64,000 nt of DNA, from the NCBI GenBank assembly GCA_020061465.1, contig JAGUYG010000020.1:1-64000 (forward strand), given 5' to 3'. The translations under genes were made by a program, and so were the position numbers. Under the pieces are notes generated by a model. That model saw nothing but the letters and a program-made list of their open reading frames with translations, made no database searches and was not told the origin of the DNA. This document shows positions 7,708 to 16,881 of this stretch, one piece after another; within the stretch, counting starts at the first letter, position 1, and each line of letters begins with the position of its first letter. The stretch comes from Ignavibacteriales bacterium (lineage in GTDB: Bacteria; Bacteroidota; Ignavibacteria; Ignavibacteriales; Ignavibacteriaceae).

Positions 7708-10263
7708 ATGAAATTTTCGGTTTTAATATTTAGTTTCAACTTACTGGCTGTGAATGTCCTTTCGCAGCAAATCGATACAACAGTAGCTGCTTTACCGGAT
7801 ACTTTAACCAGCTTCGCTCCCGATACAACTTTTGCTGTAGACACAACTTTGCAGCGCAGATATGATGTAGATACGGTAGTTTATGCAAGCGCTTCCGATT
7901 CACTAATTTTTTTCATCAAAAACCGTAAGATGAATTTGTACGGGGAAGGGGAGCTTTCATATAAGCAAACTAATCTTAAAAGCGCAAATATTTTTGTAGA
8001 TTTTGAAACTAGTGATATCGAAGCAATCGGAATACCGTCAGATTCGCTTCCAAATAGTTATGAGGAAACACCGGTGCTTAAGGAACGAGGCGAAGTTTAT
8101 GAGGGCGTTAGAATGAAGTATAATTTTAAAACGCAGCGTGGGTTTATTTCTTCAGCAGGCAGTGAGTCCGAAGGAGCAATTTATACAGGGGCAAAAATAA
8201 AAAAAGTCGATAGAGAAACTTATTTTATCGAGGATGGAATATACACAACCTGCGATGCCGGTTTTCCTCACTATCATTTTTATTCACCAAAGATGAAAGT
8301 GATACACAAAGAGCAGATGGTAGCCGAATGGATTTGGTTGAATTTTGGAGGAGTTCCGTTTCCGATTCCGCTGCCCTTTGCAATCTTTCCGATTGAATCC
8401 GGGAGGCGGTCTGGTTTGCTTCCGCCTGCATTCGGTGAAGACGGAACTTACGGAAGATATTTTTCACGCTTCGGTTATTTTTGGGCTATAAGCGATTATG
8501 TGGATTGGAATATAACCGGCGATTATTATACTCGCGGTAGCTACAATTTAAACAGCCGCTTTCGCTATGCTAAGCGCTATAACTTCAGCGGATCGATAGA
8601 AGGGGGATATTCTGATTTTAAAATTGGTGAAGAGACCGATATCGACAGGCAAGAAAGGCAGGACTGGAGAATACGCTGGAATCATAATCAAACTATCGAT
8701 CCTTCACTTCGTTTCGATGCCAACCTCGAATTTGTATCGGGAAATTATTTAAGAAGAAATGTTACCGATTTTAATGAAATACTTAGGAATGAAATTTATT
8801 CCAATGCAACAATATTTAAATCGTGGGATAACGGAAATAGTCTCTCTATGAGCTATTCAAGACGGCAAACTATCGAAACAGGAGATATAAGCGAAGTGCT
8901 TCCTAATTTATCGTTCAGCATTCCGCAGAGTTATCCGTTTAAGAGAAAAGCTGCTGTCGGCGATCCCGAATGGTATGAGCTTATAGGCTTCAATTATAAT
9001 TCTCAGTTTCAAAATAATCGAAATAAAAAAGCCGGTGATCTGCAAATAAGAGGAGCAATACAACACAATGCAACTTTAAATGCATCACCTAAAATTGGTT
9101 ACTTCAGTATTTCGCCAAATGTTCGTTATCAGGAAAGATGGTATAATAAGAGAGTAGAAAAAGAATCTATAATTTCTCCTTACACAGAAAAAGATTCAGT
9201 TATCACAAGAGATATTCATCAAATTAATTTTGTAAGAACTTTTTCGTTAGGAGTCTCGGCTTCAACCAAATTCTATGGGGTACTGCAGCCAAATACATTA
9301 GGCATAAGCGCAATCAGACATACAGTTAATCCAAGCATCTCTTATTCGTTTCAGCCCGATTTTTCAAAGCCGTTCTGGGGATACTATGATTCTTACAAAA
9401 ATTCTGCTGGTCAGGAAGTTCGGTACAATAAATATGAAAGAGAGCTTTTTGGCGGAATAGGTTCCGGTGAAAGGCAGGATATTTCATTTTCGGTTTCTAA
9501 TAACTTCGAAGTGAAAACGATGGCTGATCCTACCGACACGACTTCGAAAGAAGAAAAAATCCAGCTAATGAATATTAATGCGGGCTTAAGCTATAACTTT
9601 GCGGCTGATAGTTTAAATTTTTCTGATATTAATGTTAGCTTCAGAACGCAGGTGGGAGATTTATTAAACTTATTCGGTTCGTCAACCTTCTCGTTATATG
9701 ATTACACTTCCGAAGTAAATCGAATAAACAAATTTTTAATTAATGAAGGCAAAGGATTGGCGCGGATGACCAATTTAAGTCTCTCTGTGTCAACCAGTAT
9801 TTCAGGTGAAAGATTACAGTCCAAAGAAACATCGCAGCCGCAGCAGTACGAAGAACCGGGAGAATTTGAGCTTAATAATTCCGACAGAAAAATTTATCAA
9901 GGAATATATTCTGAAAAAGATCCTGACTTTAGCATTCCTTGGGATTTACAGCTAAGTTATAATTACACGTATAATAAGCCTACACCGCTTCAAACTACTA
10001 CTTATTCAAATATAAGCGGAAGCTTAAATTTTAATTTAACGCCTAACTGGAAATTTTCTGTTACCGGGAGTTATGATTTTGACAGAAAGGAATTCTCTGC
10101 TCCTCAAGTTAGAATTTCAAGAGATTTGCACTGCTGGTTAATGAATTTTACATGGAATCCTTTGGGAACGTTACAAGGTTATAGATTTGAGATACGCGTT
10201 AAAGCTCCACAGCTCCAGGATTTGAAAGTTACTAAAAGAGATTTGTTCTATTCGGGTAAGTAA
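7708..10263 (+). CDS. LptD/OstA-like outer-membrane LPS assembly protein
   Basis: 851 residues. A signal peptide (MKFSVLIFSFNLLAVNVLSQ) is followed by a Thr/Asp-rich linker. An OstA/LptA-like beta-jellyroll (about 45-120) contains SDSLIFFIKNRKMNLYGEGELSYKQTNLKSA in the usual strand pattern. The FGGVPFPIPLPFAIFPIESG stretch, the most conserved patch of this Bacteroidota/Ignavibacteria LptD-like family, leads into a long beta barrel rich in alternating aromatic strands. LptD with LptE inserts LPS in the outer leaflet. No lptE is visible nearby. The preferred start is ATG 7708; an in-frame TTG at 7699 would add only MLQ. The gap to the NYN gene is 24 nt, so the two may be co-transcribed. Confidence 0.8.
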   Translation: MKFSVLIFSFNLLAVNVLSQQIDTTVAALPDTLTSFAPDTTFAVDTTLQRRYDVDTVVYASASDSLIFFIKNRKMNLYGEGELSYKQTNLKSANIFVDFETSDIEAIGIPSDSLPNSYEETPVLKERGEVYEGVRMKYNFKTQRGFISSAGSESEGAIYTGAKIKKVDRETYFIEDGIYTTCDAGFPHYHFYSPKMKVIHKEQMVAEWIWLNFGGVPFPIPLPFAIFPIESGRRSGLLPPAFGEDGTYGRYFSRFGYFWAISDYVDWNITGDYYTRGSYNLNSRFRYAKRYNFSGSIEGGYSDFKIGEETDIDRQERQDWRIRWNHNQTIDPSLRFDANLEFVSGNYLRRNVTDFNEILRNEIYSNATIFKSWDNGNSLSMSYSRRQTIETGDISEVLPNLSFSIPQSYPFKRKAAVGDPEWYELIGFNYNSQFQNNRNKKAGDLQIRGAIQHNATLNASPKIGYFSISPNVRYQERWYNKRVEKESIISPYTEKDSVITRDIHQINFVRTFSLGVSASTKFYGVLQPNTLGISAIRHTVNPSISYSFQPDFSKPFWGYYDSYKNSAGQEVRYNKYERELFGGIGSGERQDISFSVSNNFEVKTMADPTDTTSKEEKIQLMNINAGLSYNFAADSLNFSDINVSFRTQVGDLLNLFGSSTFSLYDYTSEVNRINKFLINEGKGLARMTNLSLSVSTSISGERLQSKETSQPQQYEEPGEFELNNSDRKIYQGIYSEKDPDFSIPWDLQLSYNYTYNKPTPLQTTTYSNISGSLNFNLTPNWKFSVTGSYDFDRKEFSAPQVRISRDLHCWLMNFTWNPLGTLQGYRFEIRVKAPQLQDLKVTKRDLFYSGK

Positions 10264-10287
10264 ACATAAAATTAAATTTACAAAACG

Positions 10288-10758
10288 ATGCAAGAATTCC
10301 TTATTGACGGAAATAATTTGATTCACAAGCTGCCGCAATTAGTAAAGGTACAATCAAAAGATAGAGAAGCGGCACGAAGTAAATTAGCTTTTCTGCTGGA
10401 TAGATACTTCAGCGGAAAAAAGGTGAAAGCATATCTTCACTTTGATGGATTTTCGGAACGATCCTTTGGAGAGGGAGAGCGAATAAACGTTTCAAACATT
10501 AAAATAATTTATTCAAGCAATAAAACTGCCGATGAGAATATCAGAAAGTACATCGAAAAATCATCGAAGAGATATTTAATTACGGTAATCTCGTCTGACA
10601 GGTCGGATATCACCGGATTTGCCAAAGTATGCGGGTGTAAAATAATCTCATCCGAAGGATTCGCAAGTAAGTTGCAGAAATTGAATTCAATAAATGAAGA
10701 AGAATCAATAATTCAATCTATTAATGATGTTGAAGAATTTAAAAGGTTATTTAGCTAA
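10288..10758 (+). CDS. NYN (PIN-like) domain protein, YacP/Rae1-like putative ribonuclease
   Basis: 156 residues. IDGNNLIH at 6-13 supplies the first acidic residue of the PIN/NYN active site, and a further Asp lies in ISSDRSDITG near residue 105, where NYN proteins have an SxDxD patch. AARSKLAFLLDRYFSGKKVKAYLHFDG fits the first helix and strand 2 of the fold. The family includes Bacillus Rae1/YacP, which cleaves mRNA on the ribosome. No targeting signal. Activity is inferred from family membership. It follows lptD by 24 nt without a terminator. Confidence 0.75.
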   Translation: MQEFLIDGNNLIHKLPQLVKVQSKDREAARSKLAFLLDRYFSGKKVKAYLHFDGFSERSFGEGERINVSNIKIIYSSNKTADENIRKYIEKSSKRYLITVISSDRSDITGFAKVCGCKIISSEGFASKLQKLNSINEEESIIQSINDVEEFKRLFS

Positions 10759-10954
10759 CTTTTTAGCAGTGGTTTTAGCTAGTTCATAAAACTCTTTTCG
10801 GATAAAAAGTTTAACAGAAATACTCTTTATCTGTCTGAACCTTAGTAGTAATAACTATCATCTCAATCTCCCCGCCTTATTACCTAATTTTTTTGAATAA
10901 AATTATTTTGGACAACAATGGAAGCTTTCATATCTGTCCAAAATATATTTTTTA

Positions 10955-11131
10955 TTTCGTCCCTATCGGGACTTCTGGTTTTGATGTGATTGTTTTTTTC
11001 TATAAATATTCTGTCTCTACGGGACAAAAAACTTTTAATAATTGATTTAACATTAGTCTAATCCCTTTAGGGATTGAATATTTCTAGAAACATCTATGAC
11101 CCTTGCTATTAAAGTCCCTTTAGGGACGAAA
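10955..11131. repeat. Nested four-palindrome element (MITE/REPIN-like)
   Basis: Four short palindromes lie in order: GTCCCTATCGGGAC (10959-10972), GTCTCTACGGGAC (11013-11025), ATCCCTTTAGGGAT (11061-11074) and GTCCCTTTAGGGAC (11114-11127). The whole is symmetric. ATTTCGTCCCTA at the left end mirrors TAGGGACGAAAT at the right end, and TCTATAAATATTC mirrors GAATATTTCTAGA inside, so it could fold as one large cruciform of hairpins. No ORF. It fills the middle of the 591-bp gap 10759-11349; the flanks (10759-10954, 11132-11349) show nothing else recognisable. A related pattern is at 46588-46700. Confidence 0.75.
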
Positions 11132-11349
11132 TAGGTTTCAATTACAAAGTAAGACTAATAATTGGAAATTTGATTGTATTGTAAATTTATTATAGATTTT
11201 AAAAATAATTTGGAGAGTACTGGAATCTTTATAGATCTTAAGTTTTTATTAATCAACTATTTACAATCAAAAATTATTTTATTAATTTTAATTAAAATGT
11301 TTCTAAGATTTTTATAAAAAATCGCTAATTTTTCTAAAGGAACGGTGCT

Positions 11350-11787
11350 ATGAAACCATTCCGGATATTTTTAATCACTGCTCTCACATTTTTTTTAGCC
11401 ACATTCACGCAGCACTGCACTTCTCAAAACCAATTAAAAGAAGAAGAAAAAAATATAGTAAATGAAAATTATTTTGCACCAAGACCATTACCGCATAGCA
11501 GCGCTGAAGTATCCTGTACTGTCATAGATATTTTTGAAAAAGAAAACAAAACAGTAATCATTGTAAGAATCGATTCTGTTCATGGATATGGGGCAGCCAC
11601 TAGACCTATTGGGATTGGGACTAAATTCGAAATTGAATTAACTGAAAATCATTTGGATGACTCTAAAAAATCGGCTAATGAAATTTATAAAATAAATTCA
11701 AACCATAAATTACTATTAGCACTTCTAAACAACGAATTTGACATGTCACAAAATAAATCCTGGAAAATAATTTCCGGGGAAAAATAA
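11350..11787 (+). CDS. Small exported hypothetical protein
   Basis: Function not recognised. The 145-residue product has an N-terminal hydrophobic segment (6-20) followed by TQHC; the cysteine at 23 could be a weak lipobox, otherwise it is an ordinary signal peptide. The mature part has mixed strands (SAEVSCTVIDIFEKENKTVIIVRIDSV) and a Gly-rich GYGAATRPIGIGTKFEIEL, perhaps a small OB-like or beta-sandwich fold. An AAGGAA Shine-Dalgarno precedes the ATG. It lies 21 nt before the 1368-residue T9SS cargo gene, so they form an operon; a role with that surface protein is inference from position. Confidence 0.55.
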   Translation: MKPFRIFLITALTFFLATFTQHCTSQNQLKEEEKNIVNENYFAPRPLPHSSAEVSCTVIDIFEKENKTVIIVRIDSVHGYGAATRPIGIGTKFEIELTENHLDDSKKSANEIYKINSNHKLLLALLNNEFDMSQNKSWKIISGEK

Positions 11788-11808
11788 TTTTAATAGTGGG
11801 TATAAATT

Positions 11809-14800
11809 ATGAAAACAACATTTCGCTACTTTATAATTACTATTCTAGCATGCTTAATTTCCTTCACCTCCTTTCATATTTCCGAGGAGAGCTCTATTTA
11901 TCTGAATAAGTATGACAGCATTAAAAATGAGAAGATCCGGTCAAGTTCATCTCCTAAAGCTGGCTTTGAGACTAAAGCAAACCGTTGGGATTATTTTAAT
12001 AGAATGTTAAAAGACCCAAGAACAAATCATATTCCGATCGGAATCAGACAAAAAGAATTAGCTTTTGCCAAGGAGCTTGAGGCAAAAAACAACTTAAATA
12101 AATCTCTAAAAATTAATGATTTAGGCTGGAAAGAAGCGGGTCCAAGAGATGTTGGCGGCAGAACCAGAGCGCTTGCAATAGATGTAACAAATTCAAATAC
12201 TATAATTGCCGGAGGTGTTTCCGGGGGGATTTGGAAATCTACCGATAAAGGCGCAACCTGGCAGATGAAAAGTACTACAAGCCAAATTCTTAGCGTAACT
12301 TCTGTGGTTCAAGACCCAAGAGCCGGACAAACAAATACATGGTATTATGCAACCGGTGAATTTGACGGAACAGCAGGTGACCAAGGATATACTCATAGAT
12401 TTACGGGTGACGGAATTTACAAATCTACCGATAATGGTGAGACATGGAATTTGCTTCCTGCTACTGCCAGCTCAAATGTATCATCGTGGAATAGCCCTTT
12501 TGATTATGTATATAAAATTGCAGTGAATCCTTCTACAGGAACTATTCTTGTAGCAACTCAAGGATTTGGAATTTATCGTTCTACCAATGGAGGTAATTCC
12601 TTTAATATTTCTCTTGGAGGAACGGGTCATCATTATAACAGTGATGTTAGTGTATCTGCTAATGGAACTATTGCAGCAGTAGTATCTTCTCCGTTAACCG
12701 GTTATACTCCAACTAATTCACCCGGGGTTTACAAATCAACTAACGACGGTCAAACCTGGAATAATGTAACTCCGGCAAATTTTCCGTCTGCGCATTATAG
12801 AAATCTCGTAGAAATTGCACCATCAAATAATAATATTGCGTATGTACTGTCTTTTACCTGGCAGCAGGTTAATAATAAAAATGACGATATTAAGTTTTTC
12901 AAAATAAATCTTGCTAACGGAACTTCTGAAGATCGTTCGGTAAATATGCCTCATTTTAATCCTGGCGGAAATACTGGATTTGAAGAATGGATTAACACTC
13001 AAGGAGGATATAATTTTACTTTAGCTGTTAAACCAAATGATGAAAATTTTGTTTTAATCGGTGCCACAAGTCTTTACAGATCAACAAATGGTTTTGCTAC
13101 AAAACCGAATAATGAAAAACAAGATTGGATAGGCGGATATAATTCGCAAACCTTTTTCTATCCTAATCTACATCCGGATATTCATTCATTTGCTTTTGAA
13201 CCGAATAATCCCAATGCAATGTGGTGTGGGCATGATGGAGGTTTAAGCTATACTTCAAATATTACGACTACTAATTATACGAATCACTTCCCATGGGAAA
13301 ATAAAAATAACGGATATAATGTAACTCAATTTTATACCATAGCTATTTCTGATAAGGCTGATGACACCAGAATAATGGGGGGCACTCAGGATAATGGTAC
13401 GCCATCATTTAGATTCGACGGAACAACAATTTCAGAATCTTATGATGTTAGTACAGGGGATGGTTCTTATTGTTATTTTGGGAATAATTATCCATATGTA
13501 TCTGCGCAAAATGGAGCCGTAATTAGAGGAACTTATAATCAAAACGGGAACCCAAGGAGAGATTATCCTAATTGGAGTAATATCACGCCTAAAAATGCAC
13601 AAGGGATGCTTTTTATAAATCCGTTTGTTGTTAATCCGGCAGATGAGAATATTATGATTTATCCCGCAGGAAATACTTTGTGGAGAAATAATCAATTAAA
13701 TTCTCTTCCAAATAATCCTAATTTTGCTGAGGGAATTACAACAGGATGGACGCAATTAAATAACCTTTCTGCTCCGGGCGGATATATTATTTCGGCTTTA
13801 ACTATGTCTGTTTCTAATCCGGCACATAGGCTTTATTATGCCGCATCGGATTTTTCACAGCAACCCTCCGGTACGCCTAAGATATACCGGCTTGATAATG
13901 CTAATACAGCAACAAGCGGAGCAGTGGATATCTCAATTCCTATATCTGATCAAAATTATCCGCGTTATTATATTCATAATATTGCAGTTAATCCGGATAA
14001 TGCGAATGAACTTATGGTTGTGTTTTCTAACTATAATATTATAGGAATTTATTATTCAAATAATGGTGGACAATCCTTTACAGCCGTCGAGGGAAACTTA
14101 CAAGGAACAGAACAAAATCCGGGACCATCAATTAGAGGAGCCGCAATTTTACCAACATCCGGCGGGACACAATATTTTGTAGCAACCAGTACGGGTGTTT
14201 ATTCAACACTTCAACTAAATGGAGCTAATACCGTTTGGAGTTTAGAGGGTGCCAGCACAATTGGTAATGTAGTAGTTAACTACGTAACATCCCGTAAATC
14301 CGATGCAACAATTGTAGCCGGTACGCATGGAAGAGGTGCGTTTATAGCTAAAGCAGCTTCCGGCGGCAATGCAATAGCTTCTGTAGATGTTAGTAGTCTA
14401 ACTTTACAATCTTCCCCCGGACAAACGGGTTCTACAAGTTTTACGCTAAGCAATACCGGAACGGCTCAATTAATATTTAATGTATCGGTTACCGGTAATT
14501 TTGGAACCATCTTGCCAAAATCCAATTCTTCAGAATATATACTCAACAAAGCAGATATGAATTCAACTAAATATGATAAGTATAGAAAAAAATTGAAATT
14601 TGGCGGTCCCAATTCACAGGTTCCAAAAAGTATTATTTCAAATGAGCAAAATTCATATTCTAACTTAAACAAAACAGCGGGTGATGATGTTTTATATCTT
14701 GATGATGGAAATTCCACTGCGGATAATTTTGTGGGGTGGGGTAATGGAGATGCGTTCGCTTGGTTAAATGAGTTCAATCTTTCACAGAACTTTGATTTAG

Positions 14801-15915
14801 ACGGGTTTGATTTTTATATGCGAACAGAAACTGCTTCATCTAATAGTATCTATGCAGCTATTTACAACCAAAATAATAATTTACTTGCCGAAGGATATCT
14901 TAATTTAAACCTTGCATCCACAGGTAGTTGGTATACTATTACTCTTAATCCGTCGCTATCATTTTCAGCGGGTGAAACTTTCTACATTGAAGTTGATAGT
15001 TACAGTTTTATTGCCTATCCGGCAGGAGCGGATTTTAACGCGACTATAAAAAACAAAAGTTATTATTTCAATCCAAGTTCGGGGGCGTGGGTTAATTTAA
15101 ATACGGTTTCAGGATTTGAAAATGGAGCATTTTTGATCAGAGCGAGAGGAACATTGGGCGGTGGGGGAACAAACCAAGATCCGGTAGCAGTTGCTAATAT
15201 TTCAAAAACTCAAGCTCAAACTAATGAGGTGATTACTTTTGATGCCTCAGCTTCCTACGATAATGATGGTCAGATAACACAATATTTGTGGAATTTTGGC
15301 GATGGTAACAGCAGCTCACAAATGACAACAACACATGCTTATTCTCAGCCAAATACTTATACATACTCGCTCACTGTAACAGATAATCAAGGAGCTACCG
15401 GTCAAACATCGGGACAAATTACTATAAGTGGAACTTCGAGTAATTTAGTAACTGTAACTCCGTCAAGTGGCACTATTTCACCGGGAGGATCGCAGTTAAT
15501 CACTTTAACTCTTGATGCTTCAACTCTTCAAAATGGAAATTATACAGGACAGGTTCTGATTGCAACTAACGGAGGTAATATCACAATTCCAATTGATTAT
15601 TTGGTGAATGTGGAAAAATTATCTTCGGTTCCTGCTGAATTTGAATTAAGTCAAAACTATCCTAATCCGTTTAATCCGTCAACTAAAATAAATTACAAGG
15701 TGCCTAGAGGTGCATATATAAAAATTAAATTATTCGATGCTCTTGGTAAAGAGCTGGGTGTATTGGAGGATGGATATAAGAATGCGGGAGTTTATGAAAT
15801 AGAATTTTCCGTAGGAACCTTTGGAGATGGAAGTAATTTATCAAGCGGAGTGTATTATTACTGTTTACACACTCAAGATTTTATCATTACCAAGAAGATG
15901 GTACTATTGCGTTAA
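11809..15915 (+). CDS. Large T9SS cargo: BNR/VPS10-like propeller, PKD and C-terminal sorting domain
   Basis: 1368 residues with a signal peptide (1-25). Residues about 105-850 form a sialidase/VPS10-type propeller with Asp-boxes such as STDKGATW (144-151), STDNGETW and STNDGQTW. A first HYDIN-like strand block (LTLQSSPGQTGSTSF) follows, then a jelly-roll segment (about 960-1115). A PKD domain (about 1121-1207) carries ASASYDNDGQITQYLWNFGD, and a second short beta domain follows (VTVTPSSGTISPGGSQ). The last about 90 residues are a type A T9SS sorting domain: LSQNYPNPFNPSTKINY through KKMVLLR. It should be secreted through the outer membrane and attached to or released from the surface. The ligand or enzymatic role is unknown; such propellers occur in glycan- and peptide-binding proteins. 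It is expressed with the small exported protein upstream. Confidence 0.85.
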   Translation: MKTTFRYFIITILACLISFTSFHISEESSIYLNKYDSIKNEKIRSSSSPKAGFETKANRWDYFNRMLKDPRTNHIPIGIRQKELAFAKELEAKNNLNKSLKINDLGWKEAGPRDVGGRTRALAIDVTNSNTIIAGGVSGGIWKSTDKGATWQMKSTTSQILSVTSVVQDPRAGQTNTWYYATGEFDGTAGDQGYTHRFTGDGIYKSTDNGETWNLLPATASSNVSSWNSPFDYVYKIAVNPSTGTILVATQGFGIYRSTNGGNSFNISLGGTGHHYNSDVSVSANGTIAAVVSSPLTGYTPTNSPGVYKSTNDGQTWNNVTPANFPSAHYRNLVEIAPSNNNIAYVLSFTWQQVNNKNDDIKFFKINLANGTSEDRSVNMPHFNPGGNTGFEEWINTQGGYNFTLAVKPNDENFVLIGATSLYRSTNGFATKPNNEKQDWIGGYNSQTFFYPNLHPDIHSFAFEPNNPNAMWCGHDGGLSYTSNITTTNYTNHFPWENKNNGYNVTQFYTIAISDKADDTRIMGGTQDNGTPSFRFDGTTISESYDVSTGDGSYCYFGNNYPYVSAQNGAVIRGTYNQNGNPRRDYPNWSNITPKNAQGMLFINPFVVNPADENIMIYPAGNTLWRNNQLNSLPNNPNFAEGITTGWTQLNNLSAPGGYIISALTMSVSNPAHRLYYAASDFSQQPSGTPKIYRLDNANTATSGAVDISIPISDQNYPRYYIHNIAVNPDNANELMVVFSNYNIIGIYYSNNGGQSFTAVEGNLQGTEQNPGPSIRGAAILPTSGGTQYFVATSTGVYSTLQLNGANTVWSLEGASTIGNVVVNYVTSRKSDATIVAGTHGRGAFIAKAASGGNAIASVDVSSLTLQSSPGQTGSTSFTLSNTGTAQLIFNVSVTGNFGTILPKSNSSEYILNKADMNSTKYDKYRKKLKFGGPNSQVPKSIISNEQNSYSNLNKTAGDDVLYLDDGNSTADNFVGWGNGDAFAWLNEFNLSQNFDLDGFDFYMRTETASSNSIYAAIYNQNNNLLAEGYLNLNLASTGSWYTITLNPSLSFSAGETFYIEVDSYSFIAYPAGADFNATIKNKSYYFNPSSGAWVNLNTVSGFENGAFLIRARGTLGGGGTNQDPVAVANISKTQAQTNEVITFDASASYDNDGQITQYLWNFGDGNSSSQMTTTHAYSQPNTYTYSLTVTDNQGATGQTSGQITISGTSSNLVTVTPSSGTISPGGSQLITLTLDASTLQNGNYTGQVLIATNGGNITIPIDYLVNVEKLSSVPAEFELSQNYPNPFNPSTKINYKVPRGAYIKIKLFDALGKELGVLEDGYKNAGVYEIEFSVGTFGDGSNLSSGVYYYCLHTQDFIITKKMVLLR

Positions 15916-16120
15916 TTTTGAAAATAATTAAAATAGCAGAAAAGATTATTTTATAATCCGTCATTTTAAATTAAGGTATAATTCCGAAGGCTAATACTGA
16001 CGGCAATAAATTGAGAAGATTTTCTCTCATCAATTACCGTTCACTTTAGTTTACCAACCAAAGGCGGGGAAGGGGTGTAAGACTAACAGATAAAACGGAC
16101 TTTAGCCCAAATTAAAACCC

Positions 16121-16858
16121 TTAGAACGAGGTATGGAAATTAATCGTAAAACTCGTGGGCAAATTCATCGGTGATGATACTCCCATCGATAAACTCCAAT
16201 TATCTTCTTCAAGTCTTTTTTTATTGTATGCTGCTACAAGTCTTACGGCATTTATTGCACTTGCTAAACGGTTTATCAACATAGCCCCAACTACAAACCG
16301 GATATTATTGTATGCCTGCTCGCTGTTAACCCACATGCTGCGATAACTTCGTCGGTCTTCCTGCGACTGCCAATTCCAATCATACTCATTGTTAAAATAC
16401 ATTTTATTAAATGAACGCCGCAGCGCTTGCTGGTTGTTATATTGATCGATATTCATGTACTCACCGATAGTTGCAAAGTACTCTTCGTCTTTACCGGCAG
16501 TATTAACGCCGCTTTTTGATTGAGCAAAGGAAATATATCTATCCTTTTGCCAGCCTGCGTAAGTGTTCATTCCGATAAGTATTCCCCAAAGCGCACCGTC
16601 GGCAATTGTAAAAAATTTTCCGGTTGAATAATCGCCGGCATACAATTCTCCAATACCCGGAAGCACTAGTGAAAATATAATTGCAAGCCCTGCATTTTTT
16701 TTATCAGATTTTTGCAGAGCAATCGGCTGCACTAATAGTGAGCCTGATGGCTCAACACTTTTTAATTCATGTTCTAATAAAAAAATGGGGTTGTTATTAT
16801 GAGATTGGCTAAAAGATAAGCCGGATAGTAAGATAAGGTATAGCGTGAGTATTTTCAT
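16121..16858 (-). CDS. DUF5683-like membrane protein
   Basis: 245 residues with a signal peptide (1-17). The signature of this family is the segment after DKKNAGLAIIFS: LVLPGIGELYAGDYSTG, then a hydrophobic ADGALWGILIGM and GWQKDRY. It resembles TM2-like membrane proteins whose Pro-Gly loop sits between two helices. A C-terminal helical region (NRLASAINAVRLVAAYNKKR) precedes a final beta segment ending in aromatic F. Function is unknown; these proteins are common in Bacteroidota envelopes. It lies 23 nt downstream of mtaB and probably shares its transcript. Confidence 0.6.
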   Translation of the reverse strand: MKILTLYLILLSGLSFSQSHNNNPIFLLEHELKSVEPSGSLLVQPIALQKSDKKNAGLAIIFSLVLPGIGELYAGDYSTGKFFTIADGALWGILIGMNTYAGWQKDRYISFAQSKSGVNTAGKDEEYFATIGEYMNIDQYNNQQALRRSFNKMYFNNEYDWNWQSQEDRRSYRSMWVNSEQAYNNIRFVVGAMLINRLASAINAVRLVAAYNKKRLEEDNWSLSMGVSSPMNLPTSFTINFHTSF

Positions 16859-16881
16859 ATTTTTTTAGCACAATGTTAGTT

